Of a stretch of DNA of 64,000 nucleotides, positions 1 through 11,500 are shown piece after piece. The position numbers and the translations under genes are program-made. The stretch is from the NCBI GenBank assembly GCA_037783415.1, contig JAZGTN010000089.1, positions 806,001 to 870,000 of the forward strand, given 5' to 3'. The DNA comes from Leptasterias polaris (taxonomy: Eukaryota > Echinodermata > Asteroidea > Forcipulatida > Asteriidae). A model generated the notes under the pieces. It saw only the letters and a list, made by a program, of their open reading frames with translations, did no database searches and was not told the DNA's origin. Each line of letters begins with the position of its first letter. The stretch's first letter is position 1.

Positions 1-448
1 AAGAGTATCAAGAGTTTAGTGGTGAGAAATATTTGTGCATCCATTGTCAGCATTTTCCAAAGGTCTTATTGCACTGGAAAATTAGAAAATAAAAATTGTT
101 TTATTTGTTCAACACAAAATTATTTAACAATTTATCCAGTCAGATTCCCATTAGGTTTTATACTTAAAATAAGAATTGTGTGAAACTAACATTAATTTTG
201 TTCAAGGCTTTAAAAATCTTCAAGTGAGAACATTTTTTATTTGTTGATGATTAATTGCATGTTCCAAATAAAGCAATATGGCACACTCACATACAAAAAT
301 AAGCACCGTCTCTCAAACAAGAAATCAATTTGACATTCCTGTCTGTTATCCCAGTCATTTTACTTGTTTATTTCTCTTGATACCTGATGACAAGTATAGA
401 CAGTTAAATCGCTTCAATTCATCCCCAATCTCTTTTTCTGATCCTTAG
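1..448 (+). other. EHMT: Intron of the EHMT-like gene (3' part)
   Basis: AT-rich non-coding sequence ending in a pyrimidine-rich tract and AG at 447-448, directly before the SET-domain exon. I see no coding segment in it. The upstream exons (ankyrin repeats and first half of SET in this family) must lie before the window. Confidence 0.7.
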
Positions 449-624
449 GAGCGTGAGGTATATTGTATCGATGCTCGTTACTATGGCAACGTTAGTCGTT
501 TTATAAACCACCTGTGTGATCCAAACCTAGTACCAGTGCGTGTGTTTATCGAACACCGTGATATCAAGTTTCCTAGGATTGCCTTCTTTGCATCACGTGA
601 CATCAAAGCTCAAGAAGAACTTGG
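449..624 (+). CDS. EHMT: EHMT (G9a/GLP-like) histone-lysine N-methyltransferase, SET-domain exon
   Basis: This is an internal coding exon. The frame starts GAG CGT GAG at 449 and stays open for 58 codons plus two bases to the donor GTAAGT at 625. It encodes the C-terminal half of a SET domain: the segment [18 protein letters not shown], then [12 protein letters not shown], then [19 protein letters not shown]. RFINHxCxPN is the cofactor and catalytic core motif of SET enzymes, and NLVPVRVF plus FPRIAFF is characteristic of the G9a/GLP (EHMT) subfamily. Those enzymes mono- and dimethylate histone H3 lysine 9 in euchromatin using S-adenosylmethionine. The exon ends in phase 2 inside a glycine codon, which the next exon (3612) completes. 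No stop or frameshift interrupts it. Vertebrates have two paralogues (EHMT1, EHMT2). Invertebrates usually have one, and I cannot tell them apart from this exon alone. Confidence 0.95.
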
Positions 625-930
625 GTAAGTGCCAGAAATATCTCAGGATGTTGCCGAAGTAATGCAAATCAATTGACTATGTAGCAGTCTATGTGGAAAT
701 GAAATTTGAAGAGGAATTTTTATTTGAATTCTGTCCAATTATTGGAACTACAATCTGCTAAGCATGGATAAGTTGTGTTAAGCAGATTCAGGTTACTGGT
801 TTGAATTACCATGTGATAGACACAATTAATAACCGGTTCTCAGCTAGTTTGAACTTAGCTCAAACATCTGGTTTCCTTGTCATTTTTGTCTAGTAAAAAA
901 GGAATACTAGGGCCCTTTTCTAAGCCACAG

Positions 931-997
931 CTCCGGCTTGGGCTCTGGCTTTGGATCCACCTCGGGTTCTGGCTTGGGTTCTGGCTTAGGCTTCATC
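931..997. repeat. Short tandem repeat, about 12-bp unit (GGCTTGGGTTCT-like)
   Basis: The motif GGCTTGGG/GGTTCTGGCTT recurs about five times with small changes. Its translation gives an artificial Leu/Trp/Gly-rich peptide that should not be taken as a gene. Confidence 0.7.
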
Positions 998-2249
998 AGC
1001 TGTTATTAAAATGTGCGCTTTCACTCAGTACTAGGCTTCAAACAGGCAGACATAGTCCAAGTTAAAGCTGTAGCCTTTGACTGTCAACCCTCTGTAGGTC
1101 AAGATAGTCTCCATTGAGTTCACTTGTTCTGCAAGCAAACTTTTACGGACAAGTAAATCTCATTACAAATCCAATGATGAAATTTAATCATTTTTTTGTG
1201 AACCACATGACATTCTTATTTTAAAGAAGAGCAACTCTTATCTTGTCCTAAAGAGAGTACCATTTTACCAGTACTGAAGTCACCAAAGCTCAAGTTAGTT
1301 CAAAAGGACTATTTCAAGACGCTGTTTAAATTGAAGATAATTAATTGTACAGTTGTTTAATTAACATATTTGGGACAGAAAGTAGTGTTTGCTGTAGATA
1401 TTTTGACATATTAAATCCTTGCCGCGTTGTAACTGTCTCATGTTCTCGTCGTTAGCTGTCCCCTTTGGCCAACTATGGCATCCCATGTTTACGTGCAGCC
1501 ACAAAGTCATAGGTGAAATCTACTCAAATCCCTTGCAACACTCATAGCCTACAGCTTTGCTTTTCATCAAAACATGTTAATGTAAAGTCCACCTTCCGGC
1601 GCTAAAGTCACTCGGGAAATCTCAAAAGTGTGTGGCTTTTTGGGTTTGCTGCAGGGGTTTCATTCTGTAGCGTTTTTCTCTCTATCTTAGTCTCTCTTCA
1701 TAGAAGGGAGGTCTTAGTTAAACTGTGAAAAGAATTGCCCACCATAGAACTGCTGCAAAAACAGATGGTCTTTATACCTAGTCTTTCCAGGGATAACTCA
1801 GTATTTTATTGATGAACTTGTCCCCAGGATTTATACCTAGAAAGAGAGAGTCAGGAAGCCCCAGGCCTGATCAAATATTCTTCTTGAAAAATGTCCAAAG
1901 GTGATCTACTATAAGCTTTACAATTTGAAAGTGGGATCAACAAAATTGGGTTATGAATATATTTGATTAATATAGCTGAAAGCATTGCGTGAATGTTGCA
2001 CCAATGAAGAGATATTTATTGCTAAATTCATTTGCACTTTTTCAACAAAAACAGACATAAGAACTGTAGTGACACAGTGAGTGGTTTTAGGAATACAACT
2101 TGTCGATATTGTGACTTACAAAACTGTATAAAGTATCAATAAGGCAATCCTTAAATTCTCCCCTGAAAAGCGACCTTTTTCAGTATTAAAATTTAAAAGA
2201 AAATTCCCAACATTCTGCATCATCATCATAGTTATATATAGATTATGTC

Positions 2250-2342
2250 TTGTGATGATGTTTGGGAGCTGGAAGTGCAGTGCAAACCAGTAATATACAT
2301 ACATTCTTTTACACTGCACTTCCAGCTCCAATAAATCACACA
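2250..2342 (+). other. Imperfect hairpin inside the EHMT intron (pre-miRNA-like size)
   Basis: The 17-base arm GAGCTGGAAGTGCAGTG (2266-2282) has its exact reverse complement at 2312-2328, with a 29-base loop. Outside the perfect stem, pairing continues with bulges (TGTGAT near 2251 against ATCACA near 2335), giving an arm of roughly 30 bases and a total hairpin near 90 nt. That is the size of an intronic microRNA precursor. It could equally be a small inverted-repeat transposon remnant. I see no direct evidence of expression. Confidence 0.45.
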
Positions 2343-2465
2343 GGTTTGCGCCAACTTCCATCTAAATTATGGTGCTGCTAAAGAACAAACAGAGACAGAA
2401 ACAAAATAAAAATGTTAAAAGGAAAATCCATTTTAGATTATGGCTTTGTAACTTGTTTTTTGAAT

Positions 2466-2547
2466 AATGTAGTAGTGTCCGTTGATCTAATGGGGACAGG
2501 GTGTTTAATGTAGTAGTGTCCGTTGATCTAATGGGGACAGGGTGTTT
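2466..2547. repeat. Exact 41-bp tandem duplication
   Basis: The segment beginning AATGTAGTAGTGTCCGTTG occurs twice head to tail (2466-2506 and 2507-2547) without a mismatch that I can see. This suggests a recent duplication inside the EHMT intron. Confidence 0.85.
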
Positions 2548-3106
2548 AATCCAGAGCTTAGGGTGGGAGATGGTAATAGATTTCTTTGCCAGTTTGTCAG
2601 GAAATAAATTGAACCTAGACAAAAATTTGCAACTAGAATTGGTCAAGGATTTTTTATTTTATTTTTTTACAAAATTAATAATTTGTGAAATACATATTTG
2701 TTCTAAAAAAAATAGTCACATTAATTTTAAAAGAAACATTTTATTTATGTATAATTTGTGTCTTTACCTTTCAAGCAAAAGGGAAAAGGAGAGTAATTTA
2801 TTTGATGCACATGCTCATCTGACATAAAAATATGCCTGATTCCCACTGCTCTCAAACAGCTCAACTATCATGTGCGATATTTTTTGATAGATTTAGCCTG
2901 AGGTAAAGAGAGCATAAGTAGGCAATTTCAGCTAATATCTTGTTTGATCTTTATCCCAGGGGCTTTTAAGTCCTCCCATGAGACCAGACAGAAAATTGAT
3001 ATATATAAAGTCAATCCAATTAATAATGCAAAGGGATGACCACATGTCTACAATTCAATTAATGAATGACTGGGGAGAAGTCTTAGATTGTGGGTAACAG
3101 ATGGTG

Positions 3107-3489
3107 GTAACCTCACCCTGAACCTTGGGGGGATGGTAAGCCTCGCCCTGAATCTCAAAGGGGGTTAGCCTCACCCTGAACCTCAAGGGGGGTAAGCCTC
3201 ACCCTGAACCTCAAGGGGGTTAGCCTCACCCTGAACCTCAAGGGGGGTTAGCCTCACCCTGAACCTCAAGGGGGGTTAGCCTCACCCTGAACCTAAAGGG
3301 GGGTTAGCCTCACCCTGAACCTAAAGGGGGGGTTAGCCTCACCCTGAACCTCAAGGGGGGTTAGCCACACCCTGAACCTAAAGGGGGGTTAGCCTCACCC
3401 TGAACCTAAAGGGGGGTTAGCCTCACCCTGAACCTAAAGGGGGGTTACCCTCTCTCTGAACCTCAAGGGGGGTTAGCCTCACAAATGAA
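3107..3489. repeat. Minisatellite, unit about 29-30 bp, 13 copies
   Basis: Thirteen head-to-tail copies of a unit containing TTAGCCTCACCCTGAACC followed by TCAAGGGGGG or TAAAGGGGGG. Unit length drifts by one or two bases through the length of the G run. It lies about 120 bp before the acceptor of the EHMT terminal exon. The G runs make the strand strongly asymmetric (G-rich plus strand). Confidence 0.9.
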
Positions 3490-3611
3490 CCCTCAGGTGT
3501 TCTTACCCCTACTACCCTCTGGATTTATATTAAGGGACCTTATTTATACAAGGATCAGATGTACCTCTAGCTGGATACTTACGCATTCTTTCTCATTTTT
3601 TTAAAATCCAG

Positions 3612-3729
3612 CTTTGATTATGGAGACAAATTCTGGGCAATCAAATCCAAGTTCTTCAGGTGCTGCTGTGGTTCAGTACATTGTAAGCACGCTGAGGGCT
3701 CTCCTGGAAGCAGTGACCCTGACAGTTGA
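3612..3729 (+). CDS. EHMT: EHMT terminal exon: end of SET domain and post-SET zinc-binding tail
   Basis: After the acceptor at 3610-3611, one base completes the split glycine codon of the previous exon. The frame then reads [26 protein letters not shown], and a short Ser/Pro/Asp-rich tail to TGA at 3727-3729. FDYGxxFW is the conserved end of EHMT SET domains and includes the catalytic-pocket tyrosine. C-x-C-x4-C (CCCGSVHC) is the post-SET motif, which with one SET cysteine binds a zinc ion and completes the lysine channel. Human EHMT enzymes end within a few residues of the same place, so this is the natural C-terminus. The exact phase match and motif order make the call firm. The second residue of the CxC pair being cysteine, where vertebrate proteins have arginine, is a small difference. 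Confidence 0.95.
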
Positions 3730-4303
3730 GAGAAGAGTCTCGTCATACCAAGTACAAGGTTTCTTCTTCACTTCTCTTGTTTTTCATACCATTTTATGTC
3801 ATTCGTTGTTGATACCTGAGATAAGCTTTGAGACAAAATTGATGTAATTTGTCTTTGGTATGAAGAAGTGAGTGGTGTATGAAACCTACATGAGATCTCA
3901 CTGCATCTTGCAAGATTGTGATAGTGTTTGTCAGTATTATACTTGAATGTGGGAACATATACGTGTAACAAAGCAGGAGAATATAATTATTGTACAATGA
4001 AGTTTTACCAATAATTAAGGAGTCCTTGGACAATCTATATCACTATCCAATCATCTTGAATACACTCTTCACAGTGAGGCTGGACACAAAATAGTCGGGC
4101 CATTTGGTATAAATCAATGTTATAGTCATCTCTGTGAACAAGGTATCAGGCAAAGATGATAATCAAAATGTGCTGTCAACAGAAATTGCTTGAATGCATT
4201 AGCCGGAAGATTTTGAAGCTTGTAAACATCTGATGCAGCTAGCATCTTCATTATGAAAGATCTCATGTGAGAGATTTACAGAAAATACATGAAGGTTTTG
4301 ATG

Positions 4304-4890
4304 GTGAGGATCCAAGGATCAATGGTGAGGATGGATTGAAGAGGATTAGGCCAAGGATCAATGGTGAGGATGGATTGAAAAGGATTAGGCCAAGGATCAA
4401 TGGTGAGGATGGATTGAAAAGAATTAGGCCAAGGATCAATGGTGAGGATGGATTGAAGAGGATTAGGCCAAGGATCAATGGTGATGATGGATTGAAGAGG
4501 ATTAGGCCAAGGATCAATGGTGAGGATGGATTGAAAAGGATTAGGTCAAGGATCAATGGTGAGGATGGATTGAAAAGGATTAGGCCAAGGATCAATGGTG
4601 AGGATGGATTGAAGAGGATTAGGCCAAGGATCAATGGTGATGATGGATTGAAGAGGATTAGGCCAAGGATCAATGGTGATGATGGATTGAAGAGGATTAG
4701 GCCAAGGATCAATGGTGATGATGGATTGAAGAGGATTAGGCCAAGGATCAATGGTGATGATGGATTGAAGAGGATTAGGCCAAGGATCAAGGGTGAGGAT
4801 GGATTAAAGAGGATTAGGCCAAGGATCAAGGGTGAGGATGGATTGAAGAGGATTAGGCCAAGGATCAAGGGTGATGATGGATTGAAGGGT
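4304..4890. repeat. Minisatellite, 39-bp unit, 15 copies, open in frame on both strands
   Basis: Fifteen copies of a 39-bp unit built around AGGATCAATGGTGAGGATGG and ATTGAAGAGGATTAGGCCA. Because 39 is a multiple of three and no stop occurs in these frames, each strand shows a long artificial frame: RINGEDGLKRIRP repeats on plus, and ILGLILFNPSSPL repeats on minus. Variants (GAG/GAT, AAT/AAG) cluster: the GAT variants sit mainly in copies 9-12 and the AAG variants in the last three. That is typical of unequal exchange. It lies 575 bp after the EHMT stop. Confidence 0.92.
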
Positions 4891-4936
4891 TAGTCCAAGG
4901 ATTAATTTCTAAGTTATGAGTAGAGGAGAATGTAAA

Positions 4937-4942
4937 AATAAA
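4937..4942 (+). promoter_or_regulatory. Candidate polyadenylation signal AATAAA
   Basis: An AATAAA hexamer followed within about 25 bases by a long T run, placed just after the 39-bp array and 1.2 kb past the EHMT stop. It is a plausible mRNA end, but AATAAA is common in AT-rich DNA. Confidence 0.3.
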
Positions 4943-7042
4943 TTTAAAGGTGATTTTTTTTTTTAACTCAAACAAATTAAATGTTATGTGAAAAAATTGC
5001 AGGGTTCTCTTGAAAAGTCAACCCATTGTACTTTTGTTTTTTTGTTTTTTGTTTGAAGATTGAATAATGTGGGCAGATATTGATGTACTTATGTTAACCT
5101 GGGTTTGTTTTATTCACCCATTCATCATACCACCTTCAACACACTGTGCCTTCCCAACACATTTGTAGTACATTTTTTGAAAACAATGAACTAACTATCT
5201 CCAACCTTGTTATAGCCTTCTTTCACCTCCCCCCATAAAACTGTTCCATGAGTCAAACCTGTTTTATATTTTTTTTTATCAGTCTTAAATATCCTAATGA
5301 ACCAAAGAATTAGCTGACCAATCATTTACTAAGATTTGCCAAATTTGATTCACCATTGGTTCTTTTCCACCACAACTCTTTAGAGTGATTCATCTATACA
5401 TAGTGTCATTGAAAAGATAATTAGATTGTATTCCCACCATGCAAGCTTTTATATCCTACTCATGTACATGGTGTGACTGCAAACACTAGATTGTTTTCCA
5501 CCATGCAAACTTGTACATGTATATCCAGTTCATGTACATCTTTGGTGGAAATCAGAATGTGCTTTTGATAAATACTTTCTACCTATTTTTATGCATAATT
5601 TAATGAGAGTTATTAAAATGCATTCATCAAAAATCTGATAAACTAAGCTGTCTCAAATTGCAGAAAGTAATCCTTTAAAATACCAATTTTTCCTACAATA
5701 TGGTGTTGGTTAAAGCAATTGATAGTATTGAGAATCTGCAATAGCTGTATTCAAGTTTAGCTCACCCTTCTTTAATGTACAATTTGTAGAATGTCCAGGT
5801 CCCCGTGTAACACAGTCTAAAAGAACCTCATATGGACATCATACCTGCCACCTTTCACATTTAGAGCAGGTGTCTTCACCACTAGTCCACAGTGCTTGTT
5901 TATTTATTAACTAGAAACCAACTAGAAGAACAAAAATTAATTGATTATCACCCCCTGATATAATAATTGCACCCTTTTAGTAATAACACCAAGAGTCGAT
6001 TTATAAAGCTCGTTTGTAAGATTTGTCATAAATCTTAAGTTAAATCTATGACGATTCAAAGACCAATAGTCTCTTTAGATACTGTACATCGGTCTGTGTA
6101 AACACCAGAGTTCTCGACTGGATGACGCATCATCAACTTGTCAAGGACAACTCGACCATGTTCTTATTCCAACCGTCCCAGCCTAGCCGGGTTTTTTCCT
6201 GTCTTCTATCACATGTTGATTTTCACACTAGTGGCTAGGGTGGCAAAACCATTATTAACTGAATCTATAAGGAGGAAAAGTTTGTATGATGTAAATACAA
6301 CCCACTCAGGAATACCTTATAAAGGTTAGCTCAGTATGAAGTTAAACATCTCGAAAATTGTATTGTATAAAAACTATTGACAATTTAGAGTTCAAAGACA
6401 CAGTTGGTTATAATATTATTTTATTTGAGTTGTTGGTATCTTTATTCAATGGGAGTTGGAATGGAATCAAACGACTACAGATAATCTCCTATTCTACACA
6501 CATTTGTTTTATTTCCCAAAATTAAGAGACATATGAGGTAAATGAACTTTCATACCATTTCTACTCTGACCAGCTTACATCCCTAGCTTTAATATAATAA
6601 TTCATCATTTAGAGAGATCTGATAATAACCATGTATTGTGCCTTTCCTTAAATGTATTTTTTTCCTGAGTGGGGATTATCCCCAGGGCTTTACGGTATCT
6701 CTAATTCTTAATACCATTGGGATTAAGACTAATCCTTGAAGTACATAACTAAGTCATACTCTTACTTAGTTTAAGTATATATTTTGATACTATTGACAGA
6801 ATAATCACTGATGACGTGCGGAGATTATACTGAGAAACAAAACCCTATCACTGAAGTGCGTTTAAATTAACTTGGCTGATGTTTTTGAGAAAACGTTCGT
6901 GAATAGTTCAGTGCTGAAAATTTTATTTTTTTTGTTTTGTTTTTTGGGGTTGTGAGACAAATAATGTTACAACAGAATGGCTCGCGTATGATTTCACCAC
7001 ACTCCCCTTTTTTTGAGTGGGTTTTTAGAATATATTTAAAAA

Positions 7043-7048
7043 AATAAA
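7043..7048 (+). promoter_or_regulatory. Candidate distal polyadenylation signal AATAAA
   Basis: An AATAAA hexamer followed at once by a T/GT-rich stretch (TGTTGCTGTATTTTCTGTTG), which is the usual arrangement of a downstream element. It could mark a distal end for the EHMT transcript. Confidence 0.3.
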
Positions 7049-7100
7049 TGTTGCTGTATTTTCTGTTGATTGTTTTTAACGGTGAGTTTAAAAAAAAAAT

Positions 7101-8267
7101 TGTATTTGTTTGCTAAGTTGAGATTTGTAAATAAGGTGTGTCCCTCAGTTAATGTCACACTGAACTCTGGGTACGTCAGACATTTAGTGCACATGGTTCA
7201 TATTTTGTTTTATATTAAAATCATTTGGTTTGATAGTGTTATATTATAATGTCAATAGTGGTTGCGTAATTGGCTGTTTAATTTGGTTAGATTGCATAAG
7301 ATTGAATGTAGCACAGAATCACGTGGGTTGGCTTTGCTGAACACCTCATCATAAAGCGTTCATCTTGGTCGCATATCCTGACTTCAAGACGTAGACCACA
7401 GCGCTCATTCTGAAACACGTCATGGCAACCAGGGTTATTTTTGTTGCTAGGAGCTTTCAGACGTGCATGAGTGAAAATCGAGATGACTGCGTTGAGAACG
7501 AGGTGTGTTCAACCATAGCTGGACATAAAGCATTTTTGAATGTAGAAAGTCAATGTGATATGACATGCTGGGATAGGTATAGGCCTAGAGATAGGAATAA
7601 ACGAAGGAAGCAAGTTTGTATGAAAAAAAACCCAACAATTGTTGAATAACTTTTTTTTTTTTCTTGACTCATATTTATTATTGTTACCTTAAAGCGCGAT
7701 GACGTCGTGAATGGCTCGCGCGGCCAGCTCCCCTCAAAGTTACGTTATAACTCCGCCCCTACGATTCGCCTTTGAACGGCTCCGTGCTGCACCAAAACTG
7801 ACTTATCTCACTTAAAATAAACACATCAACATTCCATTTTATAAAAACACACACACAAACCTTCAAAAAGAACGTGTGATCTGAACGCATTGTGAACCCC
7901 ACAACAGTTCACATTCCCTGTACCGTCTAACAGTGTTATTGTTTACTTTCTGCTCCTTCTCCCCCGGGAAACAAACTAACTCATTTAATAGCCGGTTATG
8001 TTTGGTTACGAGGTTGGTTCATTTCTCCATGATTACATGAAACACAAGTTGTTTCGTCTATCAGGCAGTGACCGCATCGTACCAAGAAGAGAACTGCAAA
8101 ATACCCATGTTTGGTTAAACAAACTTAATGGGCGTTATGGTGCTATAGGCAGTTATTAAATTCCCAACTACACAAGTACAAGGTGTTGCGTACCTGTACA
8201 TACAACTCCCTGTGGCTATGGAAGCAGCAAACCAGATTTACAATACCAGTATTTTGTGTACAATATG
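7101..8267. other. Intergenic sequence, no gene seen
   Basis: Mixed composition, with a GC-richer patch near 7695-7780. A 75-codon open frame starting at an ATG at 7422 has no recognisable similarity and no splice or polyA context, so it is not called. Confidence 0.5.
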
Positions 8268-8656
8268 TTAAAGGGACACGTTGCCTTGGATCGGGCGAGT
8301 TGGGCTATGAAAGTGTTTGAAACCGTTTGTTATGAAATGCATATGGTTAGAATGATGTTTTAAAAGTAGAATATAATGATCCACACATTAATATGCCTCG
8401 AAATTGCGTGGTTTTCCTTTTGGATCGTGAACTAACACGGCCCGCCATTGTGTAGAGCCAAATTTTTGACTGTACAAAATGGCGGACCGTGTTAGTTCGC
8501 AAAGTAAAAGGAAAACTACGCAATTTCGAGGCATATTTGTGTGGATCATTGTATTTTACTTTTAAAACATCTTTCTAACCATGCTTTTTATAACAAACGG
8601 TTACAAACGCTTTTCATAGCCCAACTCGCCCTATCCAAGGCAACGTGTTCCTTTAA
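8268..8656. mobile_element. Near-perfect palindromic MITE flanked by TTAA (389 bp)
   Basis: Both ends read TTAAAGG(G/A)ACACGTTGCCTTGG when each is read inward, and the two halves remain complementary almost to the centre (about 8450-8480). Examples are GAACTAACACGG at 8429 against CCGTGTTAGTTC at 8487. Arms are about 180 bp with scattered mismatches. TTAA at each border fits the target preference of piggyBac-like elements, although TTAA could also be part of the inverted repeat. There is no internal gene, so this is a non-autonomous fold-back element. Confidence 0.85.
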
Positions 8657-11500
8657 GGTAAATGCTTGAGAGAAACACAAGTCAACGGTGAATCAGGTTG
8701 GTTCACTCGTTTTGTGATGTGGGTAACCCCGGCAGCAAGAAATGCAGCAAGAGAGGGGAATGTGATGAGGAAACAAATTGACTATACCTTCGCTTCATAT
8801 AGCGGCAGAGTCAACCGCGTGTTGTATCGATTGACGCTGCCCGAGCGTAAAATTGTTGAATTTGATGTTAAAAACGGCAAGCAACGAAGTATTAAGTTCG
8901 CATTTGTCGCAAATTTGGATTCCATTTTTTCACTGCCCGGTCGTTTTTTAAGAATCCACCCCCTCCTTTCATTTCCATGCTTAGAGTTTGCAGACTATGT
9001 GGGGGGTTTAAAATATTGCAGCTTCCAAGAAATGTTTAGTCAGGCATAGGAAAACAATACTGGTAATTATATGAGCTTAGGATAGCTCACATTATGCAAA
9101 TTGCATTTGAGTCAGTCGCTGATACACTGGTAAACCATCACCGTACTATAACAGCACTCACATAATGTGGCCTGGATCTATTGATATTTGATATTTTATT
9201 AAAAACAAACACAAATCGCAGGCCAAATTGGATGTGTTCTTACAAATTTTTTAAAAGGTACAAAAGAAGTTATTAGAAAAATATGAATAGATTATTTTTT
9301 TTAACAAGATAGGCCTACATGTAGTGATAATTTTTTTTTTTTATTATAAAATACAAAAACACAAAACAAAACATACAATAATGAAGCAAAGGCAATAGGA
9401 TCTGTAGTTTCAATCATGTCAAATGGAAGATAAAAACAGGCCCAGAGAAACGGATGTAGTTATTTGTTAAAATGGAATTTCGTAAATATATTTCCGTCCA
9501 TTCCGAAATTATATTTACAACGATCCGTCTTTAGATAAGTCTCTATATGCAGAACTAGTATTTGTCAATGGTTTTTCTTATATAATTCTCTTCACAATTA
9601 CGTCACAATGACGTCATTATAATCGCTGAAGATAGCCTTGGATTGTGTATTAATGTATAGTCTTTGTTTCCCTAAACCACGTGACCTTCAAATTTGTTTG
9701 GTGATTCGTTTGATACTCTTATGCGGCAATTTACTTTTAATGCACTTGATCTTCAACCTTTCAAAGGTTTCGCTTTTTAAACAAAATATGGCATTAATAT
9801 TTGTTCATCTGTTTTTAAGATATCATTTTTAATGAGTGAAATATTCACCATCTGGATTGTTAATCAATGTGAAATAATGACTGGTCTGTTTCAGCGACTG
9901 TAATTTATCATTGGTGTGAAGAACGATTTAATTTGATAAGTATGTGGATGTATGCATTGACATTTTAACTATAGCCTCATGAAGTAAATTTCTGGCCAGG
10001 ATGGATTCTAAATAATTTGCACAAGGTTATCTCTGGATGTGTCTCAGAAAATATTATACGCTACTGACTGTTTTCATTTGATCCTGTCTTAGCATAAAAT
10101 CTATGAAGGAACAGATTACTGCAATACATTACAATACTATCAACTTTATTGCCTCATTTTGGGGAAACTCAATGGTCTTTTCCAGACATAAGAATAACTC
10201 AAAAATGTGTCACAATTTTCTTAATCCGCAAAGACGTTAAACTAAACAGCATGAATTACTTATCAATACAATCTTGTGAGATATATTTCAGAACTCGTCA
10301 TTGATGAAGATGTATAACTTTGTGGGTTGGCTATATATGCGAATGGTTAAGAAGCAAGCTAATAGCAAGCTTTAAGACAGATGTCATTATAGCAGACACA
10401 AAGTCTTGTTTTAGTCCTTTGACATTCAACGATTCAATTATTTAATTGATGTCATTTAAATGCTCCTTGCTGATCTGAAAGTCATTATTATTCCCCTATA
10501 ACTAAGACGCCCTGTGGTATTTTCTTTCGGGAAATTTAAATTATTTCTTGTTTTTTATTTTCTTGCCACTGAAGTAACTTTACAGATGTTTGAAATAACT
10601 CCATCTGTTAATCTAAGGAACATTTATGAAGTCATCTCCGAAAGAAGAAATCTGTACTGACTGCCGTCCCTTGGCCAATCCCCCTTCATGCTCCGCTAAG
10701 CTTGTGGCACTAATTTTCACTCAAAATGTGTGGGGGAAAATTCAAACTCAATCAACAACATGAAGTGAAACCTACCTAAATAATATAAACTAAAATATTA
10801 TTTTTCTAGCTTTTTTGTTAGGATTATAAATTAATCAAAACGTTACAACTAACTCAGTTTTGCACCACCTGAAATGTTCAACCAGTATTCAAATAACATT
10901 TAAATATATTGCCAAAACTTAGGACAAAATTAAACGGACGTTATATAAAGTGGATGCTATAAATATATGATTTCTGTTCAAACGTCAAGACGTCTGAAGA
11001 TGATGATTTACTCAATCAAACCGCTAATTCCCGTCTTATTATGCTCTCTGAAACCTCAGTAATTCCCATCTAGCTCTGCTACAGCGAGTCCACAGCGACA
11101 CAACTCCCTAGTGTAACACGGGGATAAAACGAAGGACTCTCACCGCTTCAAGAAACGGCAAGGCTTTGTTTCCTGAAGGAAAAACAAAATGAACGGACAA
11201 TTTGTTATGCATAGCTTAAGACAGCATAAATCAGTTCTGGAATAAAAGTGAAATAATGTAAATTTTACTAAACAAGTTCTCGTATAGTTTTGACTTATGA
11301 AAATTATTGTGTTATTTTCATTGTGCGGGAAAAATGATATTTAATTCGGTAAAAATTATCATTTTATGGAATATTGGATTCGTTAATACACTCATTTGAA
11401 ACTGATTAACAATGAACCGTTATGATTATTGTTTATTTAACCTCCAAAAACAATAGACATTCCTCACATCGAAATTGTGTTAATTAAAAAACTCGCACGT
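8657..11500. other. Intergenic AT-rich sequence, no gene seen
   Basis: I see no coding exon here. A full CRE palindrome TGACGTCA lies at 9609-9616. The 127-codon open frame from 8666 has no recognisable motif and begins at the MITE border, so I treat it as chance. Confidence 0.5.

Larger units (their letters stand above)
625..3611 (+). other. EHMT: EHMT intron between the SET exon and the terminal exon
   Basis: A roughly 3 kb intron with donor GTAAGT at 625 and acceptor AG at 3610-3611. The phase (2 then 1 base) matches on both sides. It holds four local repeats described separately: a 12-bp array near 931, a hairpin near 2250, a 41-bp duplication near 2466 and a 13-copy array near 3107. Short open frames inside it look like chance or repeat products. 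Confidence 0.85.
3730..7100 (+). other. EHMT: Putative EHMT 3' UTR and downstream flank
   Basis: Non-coding sequence after the EHMT stop codon. It holds the 39-bp minisatellite at 4304-4890 and AATAAA signals at 4937-4942 and 7043-7048. If the first signal is used, the minisatellite is transcribed in the 3' UTR. The rest (4.9-7.0 kb) is AT-rich unique sequence in which I see no exon. Confidence 0.5.

Noticed and set aside
4263..4893. Two long overlapping open frames (about 200 codons each) on opposite strands
   Set aside because: Both are products of the 39-bp tandem repeat whose unit is a multiple of three. There is no non-repetitive coding part.
8666..9049. 127-codon open frame on plus
   Set aside because: No recognisable motif, no splice or promoter context, and it starts at the edge of a MITE.
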